From: Amphibalanus amphitrite | Lineage: Eukaryota > Arthropoda > Thecostraca > Balanomorpha > Balanidae | Assembly (NCBI RefSeq): GCF_019059575.1 | Contig: NW_024882770.1 | Coordinates: forward strand, 62,001-126,000 | Reading direction: 5' to 3' | Length of the DNA: 64,000 bases | Part shown: piece by piece, positions 48,539 to 59,445 of the stretch | Position numbering within the stretch: position 1 is the first letter of the stretch | How the letters are laid out: each line of letters starts with the position of its first letter | Program-made: the position numbers and the translations under genes | Notes under the pieces: generated by a model | Seen by the model: the letters and a program-made list of their open reading frames with translations, nothing else | Told to the model about the DNA's origin: nothing | The model's database searches: none

Positions 48539-50227
48539 TATATATGCATGAACGACTTCTATACCTACCTTTGAATTTCGTCATGTGACGTCCTGAAAAC
48601 GTCATCAGCAATTTTTCAGCTATAGCTTTTGATCAAACCACATAAGAAAAATGAAAGCATTTTCCATGCGATTATCTTAATAATCCAAAGCGATTGGTAA
48701 ACTACATGTCCATTTACAGTCAGGTCATAACCTTTACTAGCGTGATAATCGACCTGAGCTCATGAACTGCGGTAAAATATAATCTTAACCAATCAAAGTC
48801 AATTTGCATACTATTCGATGCGTCTCGGTGAGAGAATCACAACGATGGTAAAATGGACGAAATGCAAGCATTGTATCAAAAGTTATTGCACAAAAACTAT
48901 TTGGGGTAAAAACGCACACTCCGCGGATTTCGCCCCCTGTAGGCCAAAATGGTACCTCCATCCAGACGATTTTTACTTTTTGCAACGGGGAGATAATTTC
49001 TGAGCATGCTCAATGCATTTTAAACCCGCCAATGAGCGTATCCTGTGAATAAAGTTAAATGTTTTGTTGTCACATCTCATTTTCTCGTCAGTTTACGAAT
49101 AAATGACGTCACAGTGACGTCATAGATTGTCTGCGATATGCGTTAACTAGGATTTTCATTTATGCAATGAATTTTGACTATAACATTAAAGTTTTGGAAT
49201 ACAACACAACTGCACGACAAGTTTTATTTTAAAATATATAAAAAGGGTACCATTCTTCAAAAAAGAAGAACTACGCAGTTGCACGTGCTCTGGAAGTGGT
49301 GCAACATTAGTTAGAGGTGCGCACCGGTCAGATTCGGGTTCAGCGGTCATTTTTGTCCCAGAAACCACCCTTTGCTAAGCTCTACCCAATTTTGCGTTAT
49401 TCAGCCCAAAATTGGGCCTCCTTCCCCTGACTAATATACCTGTTCTTTGGTTAGTGCAACGGCAAAATTGTTGATTGTAGTATGAAAAGGAACAATTGCA
49501 GATATTTTTCCTCGTTAAAAGCTATCCTCTAAAATTATTGTTTCTATTAGAATTTTTTTTTTTTAATAACTCTGAACGTTTGCATGAAACTTGCACAACA
49601 TATGTAGAAAGAATGGGCCGGCCAACAAGAATGTGCCAACTGCCGGCCTCCGTGACCTCGCCAAGGTCGCGTGAATTACTTGTCACGACGTCGCAAGCAG
49701 CCGAGACTGAGTCAGGCGAGCGACATTAGTGAAACCTACTACATATAAAGTCATAAATCGCAAAAACTAAAAAAAAAAATACACGAAGGTGCCCCCAGGC
49801 AGTGCGTACACGAACCTGCCCCACAACGTTATTTGTAATATATTTCAACATTTCTGGTTGAAAAAATGACACTTTTTCAACAAACAAGTTTGCAGCAGTT
49901 CCGTGAATAGAGTGAGCTTCTTCGCCCCCAATTTTGAAGAGCTGAACCACATTTCCGAGTCATGATCACGAAAATGGATGATATGAGAAAAGTTTGGAAA
50001 GCTCACGAATATTACAAATTTGCGTTTTTATCAAGCATGACAGCAGGTACAGTGTTGTCTTTTACGGTGAACGAAGGGCGGCAATGATTTCCATATTTGC
50101 CGCCCATTTCCATATTTCCATATATGACATATTTCCATAATTTACCTTGAGCTCGTGCAGTCACTCGTGTTCCCATAAATTGCTGAAAACGAATGTGCCC
50201 CATGCACGAATGTGCCCCACTCTCCCC
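48539..50227. other. Right part of the TA element, no gene recognised
   Basis: No conserved ORF. The terminal phrase 'GAATGTGCCCCA' is repeated at about 50190-50225. Confidence 0.4.
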
Positions 50228-50625
50228 TATACTCTGCTCCACGCACACTACAACTTCGTGATGGCCTCAAACTGGGGAACACTTGCACGAGAAAACCACT
50301 GAGTTTCGTCAGAAAGTCGTTGGCCGACTGGATGACACCGGGCCGGCCGGGCGGCGACGGCGCGGCGCCGTCTCATTAGCGGCGCGGCAGTTGATGGCCG
50401 CTATCTGATGTTTCGTCAGAATTCTCGGCCCCACATACCATGCAGTGCGTATCCTTTGTAAGCGATCGAACAAAAACGGTGAGAACACTGGTTTCATCAG
50501 AGAACTATGTTCCCGGTCACCATGCTCCATCCTGGTTCTTGTCGGCGTGAGCGCCATTAGCGGGCGTCAATGACAGTCATTACCATTCGTTACATCAGTA
50601 TCCACTTCTTTTCTCACCTGTGCAG

Positions 50626-51300
50626 CCGGCTGCCAGTCTTATCACGGCCAATCAATACGCCGGAGGCGGGTCGGAGACAGGCGACGGCACCCACACGCCC
50701 TCCGCCCGATCCAGCAGCGTAGACATGCCTGCACAGCAGGCACCGCCTCCGCAGAGCCGGAGATCCACAGAGCCGGAGGTCTGCACAGCTGCCGGCACAG
50801 AGCCGGAGATCTACACAGCTGTCACCACAGAGCCGGAGGTCTACACAGCTGTTACCACAGAGCCGGAGGTCTACACAGCTGCCGGCACAGAGCCGGAGGT
50901 CTACACAGCTGCCGGCACAGAGCCGGAGGTCTACACAGCTGCCGGCACAGAGCCGGAGGTCTACACAGCTGCCGGCACAGAGCCGGAGGTCTACACAGCT
51001 GCCGGCACAGAGCCGGAGGTCTACACAGCTGTCACCACAGAGCCGGAGGTCTACACAGCTGCCGACACAGAGCCGGAGGTCTACACAGCTGTCACCACAG
51101 AGCCGGAGGTCTACACAGCTGCCGGCACAGAGCCGGAGGTCTACACAGCTGCCGGCACAGAGCCGGAGGTCTACACAGCTGTCACCACAGAGCCGGAGGT
51201 CTACACAGCTGCCGACACAGAGCCGGAGGTCTACACAGCTGCCACCACAACAGCTGCTGTCCGAACAACTGTTGCAACAGCAGCAGAGTCGACGGCCTGA
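50626..51300 (+). CDS. Possible exon encoding 10-residue tandem repeats
   Basis: A strong acceptor-like tract (TTCTTTTCTCACCTGTGCAG, ending 50625) precedes an open frame to TGA (51298-51300). After about 45 Ser/Gly/Pro-rich residues come 16 units of 30 bases (50761-51240) encoding TEPEVYTAAG or TEPEVYTAVT, then a Thr/Ala-rich tail. Thr-rich acidic repeats resemble secreted mucin-like or matrix proteins, but I recognise no family. After the stop, the same frame continues with similar TAVATE residues to 51465, so the stop may be a mutation. The minus strand is also open (50614-51375), but it gives an implausible repeated Cys peptide. It could be a non-coding minisatellite. Confidence 0.35.
   Translation, partial: PAASLITANQYAGGGSETGDGTHTPSARSSSVDMPAQQAPPPQSRRSTEPEVCTAAGTEPEIYTAVTTEPEVYTAVTTEPEVYTAAGTEPEVYTAAGTEPEVYTAAGTEPEVYTAAGTEPEVYTAAGTEPEVYTAVTTEPEVYTAADTEPEVYTAVTTEPEVYTAAGTEPEVYTAAGTEPEVYTAVTTEPEVYTAADTEPEVYTAATTTAAVRTTVATAAESTA
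50761..51240. repeat. 16-unit 30-bp tandem repeat
   Basis: Consensus ACAGAGCCGGAGGTCTACAC followed by AGCTGCCGGC. Nearly all variation is confined to the last bases (GCCGGC, GTCACC, GCCGAC), so only residues 8-10 of the peptide unit vary. Confidence 0.95.
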
Positions 51301-51443
51301 ACAGCCGTCGCCACAGAGTTGACGTGCGGGACAGCTGTCGCCACAAGAGTTGACGTGCGGGACAGCTGTCGCCACAGAGTTGACGTGCGGGACTCTGAAG
51401 ACACCGCGGTCTGGACAGCCACCGCTATGGAGGCAGAGGATTA

Positions 51444-53280
51444 CACCTCTTTACGCCCAATTTAGGCGGAAGTGCACACATTTCAGTAATAGTGCAGGTG
51501 ATTTCGACGGTTCGGCATAGTGCGTTCATATATTGAATCGCGGCACGATATTCGTCATTGTGCACCCCACTCCGTCATAGTGCAGTTAAAAGAGGCCTAG
51601 GTTCAGACATATTAGACTAAGTGCAAATAATAATTCGTCAGGTTAATTCAATTTCGACATACGGCATGTGTTTACGGCAATGTTCAAGTAAATCCAGCAC
51701 GGTATATGTAAATAAGCGATTATGAAACAAATCTCAGCTTCATACGCAACTCAAGCCCTCAGCAAAGCTCTGGAGATAATGATGAATGTGGGATGTCACG
51801 TGAACGTGAAATGCGCTACACCTTTTTAATGCCAAATATATAAATAATGCACACAGTTCAGTAATAGTGCAACCGATTTTGACAGTTCGGCATAGTGCAC
51901 CTCTAGTTCGGCCAAGTGCATGATATTCGGTAATAGTGCACACGTTTAAAAAAAAGAGCAATCAATTTAGAAGATAGTGCGTTCAAATTCAGTGAGCCGT
52001 AGGTTCAATTTCGTCATAGTGCACGGTTTCGTCATGTGGCCTGATAGTCGGCGTCCAGCAAAGCGATTTAAGCGATGTTCAAGTGAATTCGCTGCTGGAT
52101 TGGGAAACTATTTTTGAAAGCCCCTATCTGTCTGTCAAGAGTAGCGTGAATCTTGGTCAAAAACCTGCTCATATGCAGTTTCAGTTCTCAGGAATTAACT
52201 TATTATTAGTCTCGCTCTAAGAACTCGGTGACACGGTCAAGTGGCGGTCACGTGGCATTCAGGGCTTCTGAATCGGGTGCATAACTTCGTTGCTTGTTCA
52301 AAAAGATCAGATATGCTATGGATTCTTGTTATCGCCGTTCAGCATCATGGCGAATTTAATTGAACAAAGCCGAAAAATATTGTTCACGCCGAATATAAAA
52401 GCACCCTACGAATTATGTGCACTATGTCTTATACCTATGATTGAAGCTAAGGCACCCAGATGAAACACCCTTTAACTTTTGCATCCAGAGCAGTGCATCT
52501 GGCTACTTGACTTTTTTGCGTTGCTGACTGACTACGGGTGTCATTGGAGGCTCAGGTAGCGTGAAATGTCAAATAAAAATCGTTATTACTTATTTATGCA
52601 ATGCCGTCTTACTGAACAGTGCCTAAATTACATGCGGGACCCCGAAATTGAAACGATCTGATCTGACGAATAATGTGCGATATGTCTAATACCTATGCCT
52701 GAACCTGGGTCACTTTAACCTGCACTATGACGAAATGGCTGCAATATGGCGAATATCGTGCCGCGATTCAATATATGAATGCACTATGCCGTACCGTCGA
52801 AATCGCCTGCACTATTTTTGAAATGTGTGCATTGCCGCCTAAATTGGGCCTTTTCATTACATTTATTAAAATCTCATTAATCTTATTAGCAGTAAAATTT
52901 CAATAATTCAGTAAAATTTCATTAGCAGCTTGGGTGAACAGCACCACGCTACACTTGATGAACAGTAACTAGCAAGAGCGTTGTCAAAAATATTTTCTAG
53001 ATGGGGCACCGAATTCACTTGAAGGTTAACTAAATTGCTTTGCAGTACGCCGAATACCAATGCATATGACGAAGCAATGCACTCTGTCGAAACTGAAATC
53101 GCAACTACTGAAAATGAATGCATTCTCTTTTAAATTGCTTGCACTGTTTCGGAGCCGAGTGCACTATTACTGAATTTCATGTACTCGGCCCAAGAAGCGG
53201 TGCACTATGCCGAACTGTCGAAATGGTTGCACTATTTCTGAACTGTGTGCACTATTTCTATATTTGGCCGTAAAAAGGTG
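51444..53280. mobile_element. TA-flanked element with ATAGTGCA array
   Basis: Ends CACCTCTTTACGCCCAATTT and its imperfect complement CGTAAAAAGGTG are flanked by TA (51442-51443, 53281-53282). The words ATAGTGCA and TGCACTAT occur many times near both ends. A second left-type end at about 51818 pairs with the right end, while the outer left end pairs with 52744-52852, so two copies overlap. Confidence 0.7.
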
Positions 53281-53284
53281 TAGA

Positions 53285-53574
53285 CACCGGCAGCTCGCCT
53301 CCAACGTGCCAGCCCAAGATGACTGCCTCCTGTACCAGCTCTACACACCTGCGAAAGACACTACCTGGACTCGGTGCTGCCCGCACCGACCCGGACCGAC
53401 GAGCTGCTGGTCACCGCGCCGCCACCGGACGCCGAGCCGCTCGCCGTCGAGTCTCTCGCCGCCGTGCTGCACCCGGCGGCCGGGTCGCTGCGGCGACCGC
53501 CGCCACCGGACGCCGATCCGCTCGCCGTCGCGCCGCTCCCGGCCGCCGGGTCGCTGGTGACCACCGCGCAGTGA
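53285..53574 (+). other. GC-rich open segment, possible exon
   Basis: One frame ends LAVAPLPAAGSLVTTAQ-stop (53572-53574) and another reads LASNVPAQDDCLLYQLYTPA. The codon usage and sharp GC change suggest former coding sequence. The sequence contains internal repeats (GCCGCCACCGGACGCCG). No family recognised. Confidence 0.25.
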
Positions 53575-53833
53575 CCACTTTGTGAATTGTGATGAAATGT
53601 GACGCGCTCCGCGTCTAACAGAGGGAGCAGTGTGGCACGCTAGCGCCGGTAATTTAGCTGCGGCGTGTCCTCCGGCCAGCCTGCCTTTGCACCGCCGATC
53701 GCCGATATGCGCCATGTCTACTATTTTATCAAGAACGGTTGTTTTCCTCTTTTATATTATTAAGTAAATGATTTATTATCGTCACTTCTGTTTTACAGTT
53801 TTCAACCGTATTTAATATTTGTCCTTCCTTTAA

Positions 53834-54164
53834 CACTCGCCCGTAAACGGTGTTTTGCCACCTTCGCCCATGCAGGGGGGGGGGGGGTTGGTGCGACCCC
53901 CCCCTGGCGTTTGAAAACGGAGCGTCGTAGAGCTTAGCGGAAAAGACCAACGGATTGCTCTCAACGAGATCTCGCGATTGGTGGTATTATTTTTGGTCCT
54001 AGGTCAACATTAGACCTACTTATGACCGGTCAAAGGTCAAATTTTCGGAAAAAATCTAACTTTTTCAGATTTCCGCGCCAATTGCGGCAAAACGGTAAGA
54101 GATATCGACTTGCAACCTTCACTATCGTGATCCTTGATCAATTCTCGCCCAACATGAGAGAGGG
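53834..54164. mobile_element. Short AGGTCA-family TTAA MITE
   Basis: TTAA at 53830-53833 and 54165-54168; left end CACTCGCCCGTAAACGG. Inverted near-identity to 17900-18221, ending abruptly at the ATTCTCGCC word, so it is an internal-deletion copy of 331 bases. Confidence 0.7.
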
Positions 54165-54514
54165 TTAATTTGTTGTAATTTCTAGATTGACTTTTCGCCG
54201 TTTCCATATACTTGATTCGTTTTTGATTATGTAAAAAGGTGTTTCAACTTTTGGCAGTGTAGTTCCGCCCCCGTTAATTTCCTGTTCGTTTTATATCTCG
54301 ATGGTTTTTGGCACGTGGTCTGAGTTCAAATATAAGTTTAGTATCCGTACGCAGAGTGCCAGAGAGGCTGAGTATTTCGACGAGTTCCTAATTTTATTTC
54401 TCACGCGTTTTTCTCGCAGTTTTTCCCATGTGAACCCCCGTCTTTGCTGTTTATTTCGTTCTTTCATTGTGGGTAATTTCCTTTCCTCGAACACGCCCAT
54501 CTTCACCCTGAGAC

Positions 54515-55186
54515 CCACAATGTCGTCATCTTCAGCAGCACCCTGGAAGAGCACTTCCAATATGTTCGAGAGTTCCTGTCACGGTGCGAAGAGCGAGGAA
54601 TCTCCCTCAACCTGCAGAAACTTCAGCTAGCTCAGCGCTCTGTGAAGTTTGCAGGCTTTATCGTCTCAGTGAGGAATACAGGCCAAATCCACAGCTCACT
54701 GAAGCACTGTCTGAGTTCCCGACGCCGCGCATCTGACCTGCGAAGTTTCTTCGGACTCGTCAATCAGCTGGCCTCGTTCGTCGACAACGTAGCTGAGTTG
54801 ATGGAACCGCTTCGCCCTCTTCTAAGTCCGAAGAACGTCTTCAGATGGGAAGACCACCATCAACAAGCATTCCGGAAAGGGAAAGAAAGCCTGACATCGG
54901 TACCAACGCTAGGCTTCTTCGATCCTACCAGACCGACAACACTGGCGACAGACGCCAGCCGCAATAAGGGACTGCGTTTTGTTCTCCGACAGGCTGACCC
55001 GGACCCTGACCCGGATGGCATGTGATTCAGGCTGGATCACTCTTCATAAGTGCCACGGAAGCACGTTATGCCACTATTGAGCTAAAGGCACTAGCCGTCT
55101 GCTGGGCCCTGCAGAGGTGCCGACTGTTCATTGGAGGACTCCCGGGTGTGGAGGTACTGACCGATCATCGTCCGCTGGTACCAATC
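54515..55186 (+). pseudogene. Ty3/gypsy polymerase fragment (RT end and RNase H)
   Basis: From about 54523 the frame reads VVIFSSTLEEHFQYVREFLS then ISLNLQKLQLA, the sequence just after the YVDD box of Ty3/gypsy RT. The thumb (LRSFFGLVNQLASFV) and RNase H (LATDASRNKGLRFVL) follow. A frameshift at about 55020 moves to the frame of TEARYATIELKALAVCWAL and VLTDHRPLVPIL. No LTR, protease or integrase is visible. It ends where an AGGTCA-family element inserts at TTAA. Confidence 0.85.
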
Positions 55187-55190
55187 TTAA

Positions 55191-55440
55191 CCCTCGTCCG
55201 TATAGGGGGGGGGGGGGTCGAACGGACCCCCATCTGTTTTTCGCGAATAACTCGCGTAAAAAGCGGCATTTTTCCTGCATTTTTCGCGTTTTTTGCGGTG
55301 TTTGCGTTTGAGAGGGCGGTCGTTTTTCGTTTCTTTTTGCGACGATGGCGTTGGTGTTTCGGGCGTGCATTAGGCGCAGTTTTTTGCGGTGTTTTGGAGG
55401 CGAACGGGCGTTTTTTTGTAATAACTCAAAGTCCCAACCT
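55191..55440. mobile_element. AGGTCA-family left end inserted in gypsy fragment
   Basis: CCCTCGTCCGTATAGGGG after TTAA (55187-55190) and the G/C hairpin (55205-55230) are family hallmarks; GCGAATAACTCGCGTAAAAA matches 27787-27810. The right end was not found. Confidence 0.6.
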
Positions 55441-55835
55441 TCAGGCCGCAGCGCTACTCGAAAAGCACTGCCCTCGAGTAAAGTAGCGCCAGATTGTAAA
55501 AATCCCCACTGCCTGCGCAATGGCCGGACAGCACTCCCATTGTATTATAGGCCGCTGTCGGAGTGGACAGCATGTGGCCATGTGCGGCCGGGTCGGTCCG
55601 GCGGCGTCGGGCGGAGGGTGGTCCTCGCGCCGCGCCGGGCGGGCCCGCCTACGGCCGCCACTAACGGAGGGTCGTACTGCCGCCGGCGGCGGAAGCGGCC
55701 GACAAGGACATGAACGCACGCGTGCGAGCCAGCCCCGGCGCGGCGGGCCACGGCCAGACTGGGGCGGCTGGCGGGCGGCGGCTGGGCCATATCAGCAGAC
55801 ACACGGAAGTACAGCTGTCCAGATCCTTATCCCGC
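55441..55835. other. GC-rich unassigned sequence
   Basis: 55550-55800 is strongly GC-rich with open frames in several registers, but their translations are Arg/Gly/Pro low-complexity and show no domain. Confidence 0.35.
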
Positions 55836-55837
55836 GC

Positions 55838-57000
55838 GCCGTAGGGGGGAGGCGAAACGGTCCCCTGTTCTTTTCCCCTCATATCTCCTAAACAACTACA
55901 GATATCGTCACCAAACTTTCAGGACCCCTCTGGGCATCAATTTTACACATTGTAACCTAAACTTTTCTAGAGGCTATGATAGGTTGGCCGCAAATGACGT
56001 CAGAATGACGTCATGTTCTGCCATTTTCGACCCCAAAAAAGGTTTCACAGGAAGAGCTGTCAGGCCTATAACTTTGAAGATACAGAAAAATGTTCAAGAC
56101 GTAAAATGTGTATAATGTGCAAGGCTATAAAACTGCTATCTCGAAAGTTTGAAATTTTTGGAATTTGACCCCTAAAAATCAAAAAAGTAGTTTTTTGGAT
56201 ATTATAGCCAAAAAATCCCAAACGTTTTTCGAATCTCCAAAAACCGGAATATATATGATAGTCCCTCCCACCTAGTATCCATATGTCAAATTTGAAATTG
56301 ATACCTTTATTTTTGGCCAAGCTAAAGCGAAAACACTGCTCAAAATTGATGACGTCAAATTTTCAAACTCAATTTTTAGCAACTTAAGACCTCGTAGCGC
56401 AAAACAAAGACCACCATTAGCCCCCTGGTGACGAGCTGCATCGAATCGATACCCATTTTATGCCAAAATATCAGCTTTGAAATCTGACCTAATTTGACCT
56501 GACCTTGACCTGACCTTTACCAGAACATAAGCTTAACTGGCCCCAAAGGTTTCCTGACCCTCATAATCTCATTTGTCATGTAAAATGGACCATAAAACAT
56601 GCATTACACGACACTTTCGTATTGGGATCTTCAGTGACCTGACCTCTGGGCTCTGTGACCTGACCTTTGTGACCTGACCTGGTAAAAATGATCTCAAATA
56701 GCAAAATATGTGTTCTACGGACCATCCCCCTATCGATGATTTTCAATAACATGCCGTTTACTCGATTTTACAACAGATTTTTTGAAAAGCCTGTAAACGG
56801 TGAAAAAAAATCGAACTTTGACCTGACCTGTTACGTCATCGGCTGGACTGAGGTCAATTAAATTTGGTCACAAGGTAGTTCCGTGGTAGGGCTATCCAAC
56901 GCCGTTTGAATTTTGAAAATCGGCCGGTAACTTTCCGAGATCTTAGGGAGGAGGGCCGAAACGCCCCCCCCCCCCAACCCACTAGGGTCCGCCGATAGCC
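55838..57000. mobile_element. AGGTCA element, unresolved ends
   Basis: G-rich 'GTAGGGGGGAGGCGAAACGG' at the left and 'GGGCCGAAACGCCCCCCC' at the right are inverted partners. TGACCT arrays lie at 56485-56525 and 56635-56680. Homologous to 43181-44040. Confidence 0.6.
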
Positions 57001-57081
57001 CGACGGGGCGCTGGCTATGAGGAGGTCATCTTTTATACATTAGCGGACGAGAACAATCCCCAAGAATAAACTTCAGGTTAA

Positions 57082-57803
57082 AGGTAGTGTGCCACCTTTG
57101 AAAGATTTCCCATTTTATTTTTCCTAGGATAAGAAGCTTCTGTTTTTACCTAATATCGCAAAAAAATCAAAAATGGGCCTGGAATAGTGCCTTTTTCGCC
57201 TAAAAGTTTATCGGTTTTTAGATATGTATAACAACTGTAGTGGGCTCACCTGCAAACAGGCGTCGGGCAACAATCGCGAATGCGGCGCACTTGTGACAAT
57301 AAGCAAAGGTCATTATAGTGTTACGACCATACGACGTACGGGAATGAGTTATCAGCTGTCTAATCGTAGACAACACAATGTCGAGCCTTAAACTGTAAGC
57401 CCGTATTGGTATTGTTTCTTTTATTTGGCTGTCGAACATTATTTATGGTTTGAAATATGATTTTATGTAAAATAATTGATATGAAAAAGCCGTCTTATAA
57501 GTTATGACCCCATTTCACCACACGCAAGTGGCAGAAATGACAATGATCAGCTGACGCATTTTTCTTGGCCGAAGTCAGAGCGCGCAGCCCGACGCACCAC
57601 CACCGCACCACAAAGTATGAGCAGAAGCCGCGCCCAAAGCCAGGGCCCTGGTAACGTGAGGTAGCCGAGTCGGGGCAGCGTGCGCTGACCCAAGCCGGGG
57701 CCGCAGCTTTGGGCGCGGTCTACCGCATCCCCGCGGGCAGCCCCGGGCTATCACATGACACCGGGAGGACGCGCGGCTCCGGCTTGGGTCAGCGCACGCT
57801 GCC
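57082..57803. mobile_element. Truncated copy of the composite core
   Basis: Begins AGGTAGTGTGCCACC after TTAA (57078-57081) and matches 31978-32410 and then 40325-40545. It lacks a right end. It preserves the empty ATTTCACC site (57512-57519) of the 5.6 kb foldback element. Confidence 0.8.
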
Positions 57804-58512
57804 CTGAAGGCCGGAACACAGCACACGCTTGCAAATCGCGTCGAACTCGCGTCAAGCGCGGAAATCGCTTCGCCCGCTGTGTTTTCACTTGCAATTCAGC
57901 TCACAATCCGCGTCGAAAACGCGTCTCGCTTGGAAAACGCTTTGCGCTCCCAACTCGCGGCTGAAACGCGTTGATTATTGATTACACTTGACCTTTGCAC
58001 GTGACATCTTAGCATATCCATGCGTCTGTTTCATGACAAAATTTTATGCGGCGTTCTTTCGATGAAAATTTTTTAGCTTTGGTATTTTAAATGACCTCGA
58101 TCATTGATTAAAATCAGCACAGGTTCAATGTTACTTTCTTTTGTAGGAAATTCCTTAAAAACAGTTGATGCCATGCCACACAGGTAGTTCATCATGCCAC
58201 ATTGGAACTTAACTATAATTTCTTTAATGAGGTTAGTGCTTGTGCGAGGAACATGTTTATAAATAGTAGAAAATTAATTATAATTTGTTCAGTCAATTTT
58301 ATTTTAGCCAGTATTTGTTTGCCACGTATCATGGTCACAATCGGTTGTTCAGAAGTTTTTCAAACGAATACAACACCGCTCTTGCAAATCTAACAACCAA
58401 CTGTTATCGTTCAATCTAATCTAGCAATTCATTCAATCTAATAATCCAACGATTACCATCCTGAGTAAACTACATGTTTCTCCTTTTGCGCTATGCAAAT
58501 CACAGGATATAC
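57804..58512. other. No recognised feature
   Basis: 57804-57970 contains repeated 'ctcgcgtc..gcg..aatcgctt' words. The remainder is AT-rich. Confidence 0.35.
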
Positions 58513-58516
58513 TTAA

Positions 58517-58740
58517 CCCTCGCCCGCACATGCCATTTTCCCATCCTGGAACTCACATGGGTGGAGGGGGGGGGGGGTGCAATCCTCCGGCGCCATTTCG
58601 TTCCTGTTGGAGATAGAGCCTCGCGGTAGAGATCAAAAAGATTCTTTGGGAAGAGACAAATCCAACGATACCCAGTTTTACCTTCTCAGGTTAGTCATTG
58701 ACCTTCCAGGTCAGGTCAAACTAAAAAATGTTGCTGTTTT
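58517..58740. mobile_element. AGGTCA-family left end, truncated
   Basis: CCCTCGCCCGCACATGCC after TTAA (58513-58516), with a G run at 58565-58577 and AGGTCA words at 58700-58718. Cut off near 58740, where sequence shared with 29030-29060 begins. Confidence 0.65.
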
Positions 58741-59217
58741 GGGTCACAGTTGGATATCAAGTGCGCTGCTCGCAGGGTCTCGTCTAACATGTTAACTGTG
58801 GGGCCAAACCCCCGCAGTCACCGGCCTGGCCCCCCACTCAGGGTAAAAATGTCACTACTGGGGGGCCGGCAAAAGCGAAAAAGCAAACGAATTTTTACTG
58901 CAAGGCACATAAAAACAAATGCGTAAACGAAACATGGATGCAATGTGAGCACATTGATATACCCGATTACCTCTGACTGTTTTACGTGTTTATTTTGTTA
59001 ACCTGATACCATTGTTTTTTTCCGCTCAGCAATATGTTACATTTCGGGTTTTCAGGCGACATAACTCTGTGTCCCGCATATTCTCTTTCACGTATTCTCC
59101 TGTTGTTTCTGTCCTCGGGGCGTCAATCTGTTGTGTCTACCTATCGTCGTTCTCATTACGCGACGTAGAACTTCTGGCTGGACGGTTACCGGTGTGCGGC
59201 AAGAGCATCTCCTAATC
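58741..59217. other. Fragment of hAT-associated GC repeat, then unassigned
   Basis: 58768-58870 resembles 28985-29070 ('gtctcgtctaacatgttaactg', inverted). The rest shows no gene. Confidence 0.4.
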
Positions 59218-59221
59218 TTAA

Positions 59222-59445
59222 CCCTCGCCGGCACAGGCCATTTTGCGTCCTTCGACGGCACAAGGGGGGGGGGGATGGTACGACCCCCCTCGCGTTTGGC
59301 CCCTGATCGAGCTAGAGCTTCGCGGAAAAAACGAGCGTGTTGCCCGTCACGAGAAGAAGCCGATGATACCCAATTTTAAGGTCCTAGGTCATCGGTTGAC
59401 CTTCCAGGTCAGGTCAATGACCCGAAAACCGGGAAAATCGGGACT
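59222..59445. mobile_element. AGGTCA-family left part, cut by LINE insertion
   Basis: CCCTCGCCGGCACAGG after TTAA (59218-59221). 59290-59440 matches 38940-39090 closely, then stops at GGGAC, where the LINE tail starts. Confidence 0.75.

Larger units (their letters stand above)
46010..50227. mobile_element. TA-flanked 4.2 kb element, GGGGAGAGTGGGG ends
   Basis: The ends GGGGAGAGTGGGG and CCCCACTCTCCCC are perfect inverted repeats with TA on both sides (46008-46009, 50228-50229). The adjacent ACATTCRTGC words are mirrored too. It resembles 16404-17742 and 9655-10626. It holds a LINE fragment, a TTAA MITE and a mariner-like MITE. Confidence 0.7.

Noticed and set aside
50761-51240. CRISPR array
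   Set aside because: Units are directly adjacent with no unique spacers, and the DNA is from an animal genome.
50614-51375. Cys-rich repeat protein on the minus strand
   Set aside because: A by-product of the 30-bp repeat being open in both strands; no start context, and every unit gives the same implausible peptide.
55520-55891. GC-rich ORFs on both strands
   Set aside because: Arg/Gly/Pro low-complexity in every frame, no motif.
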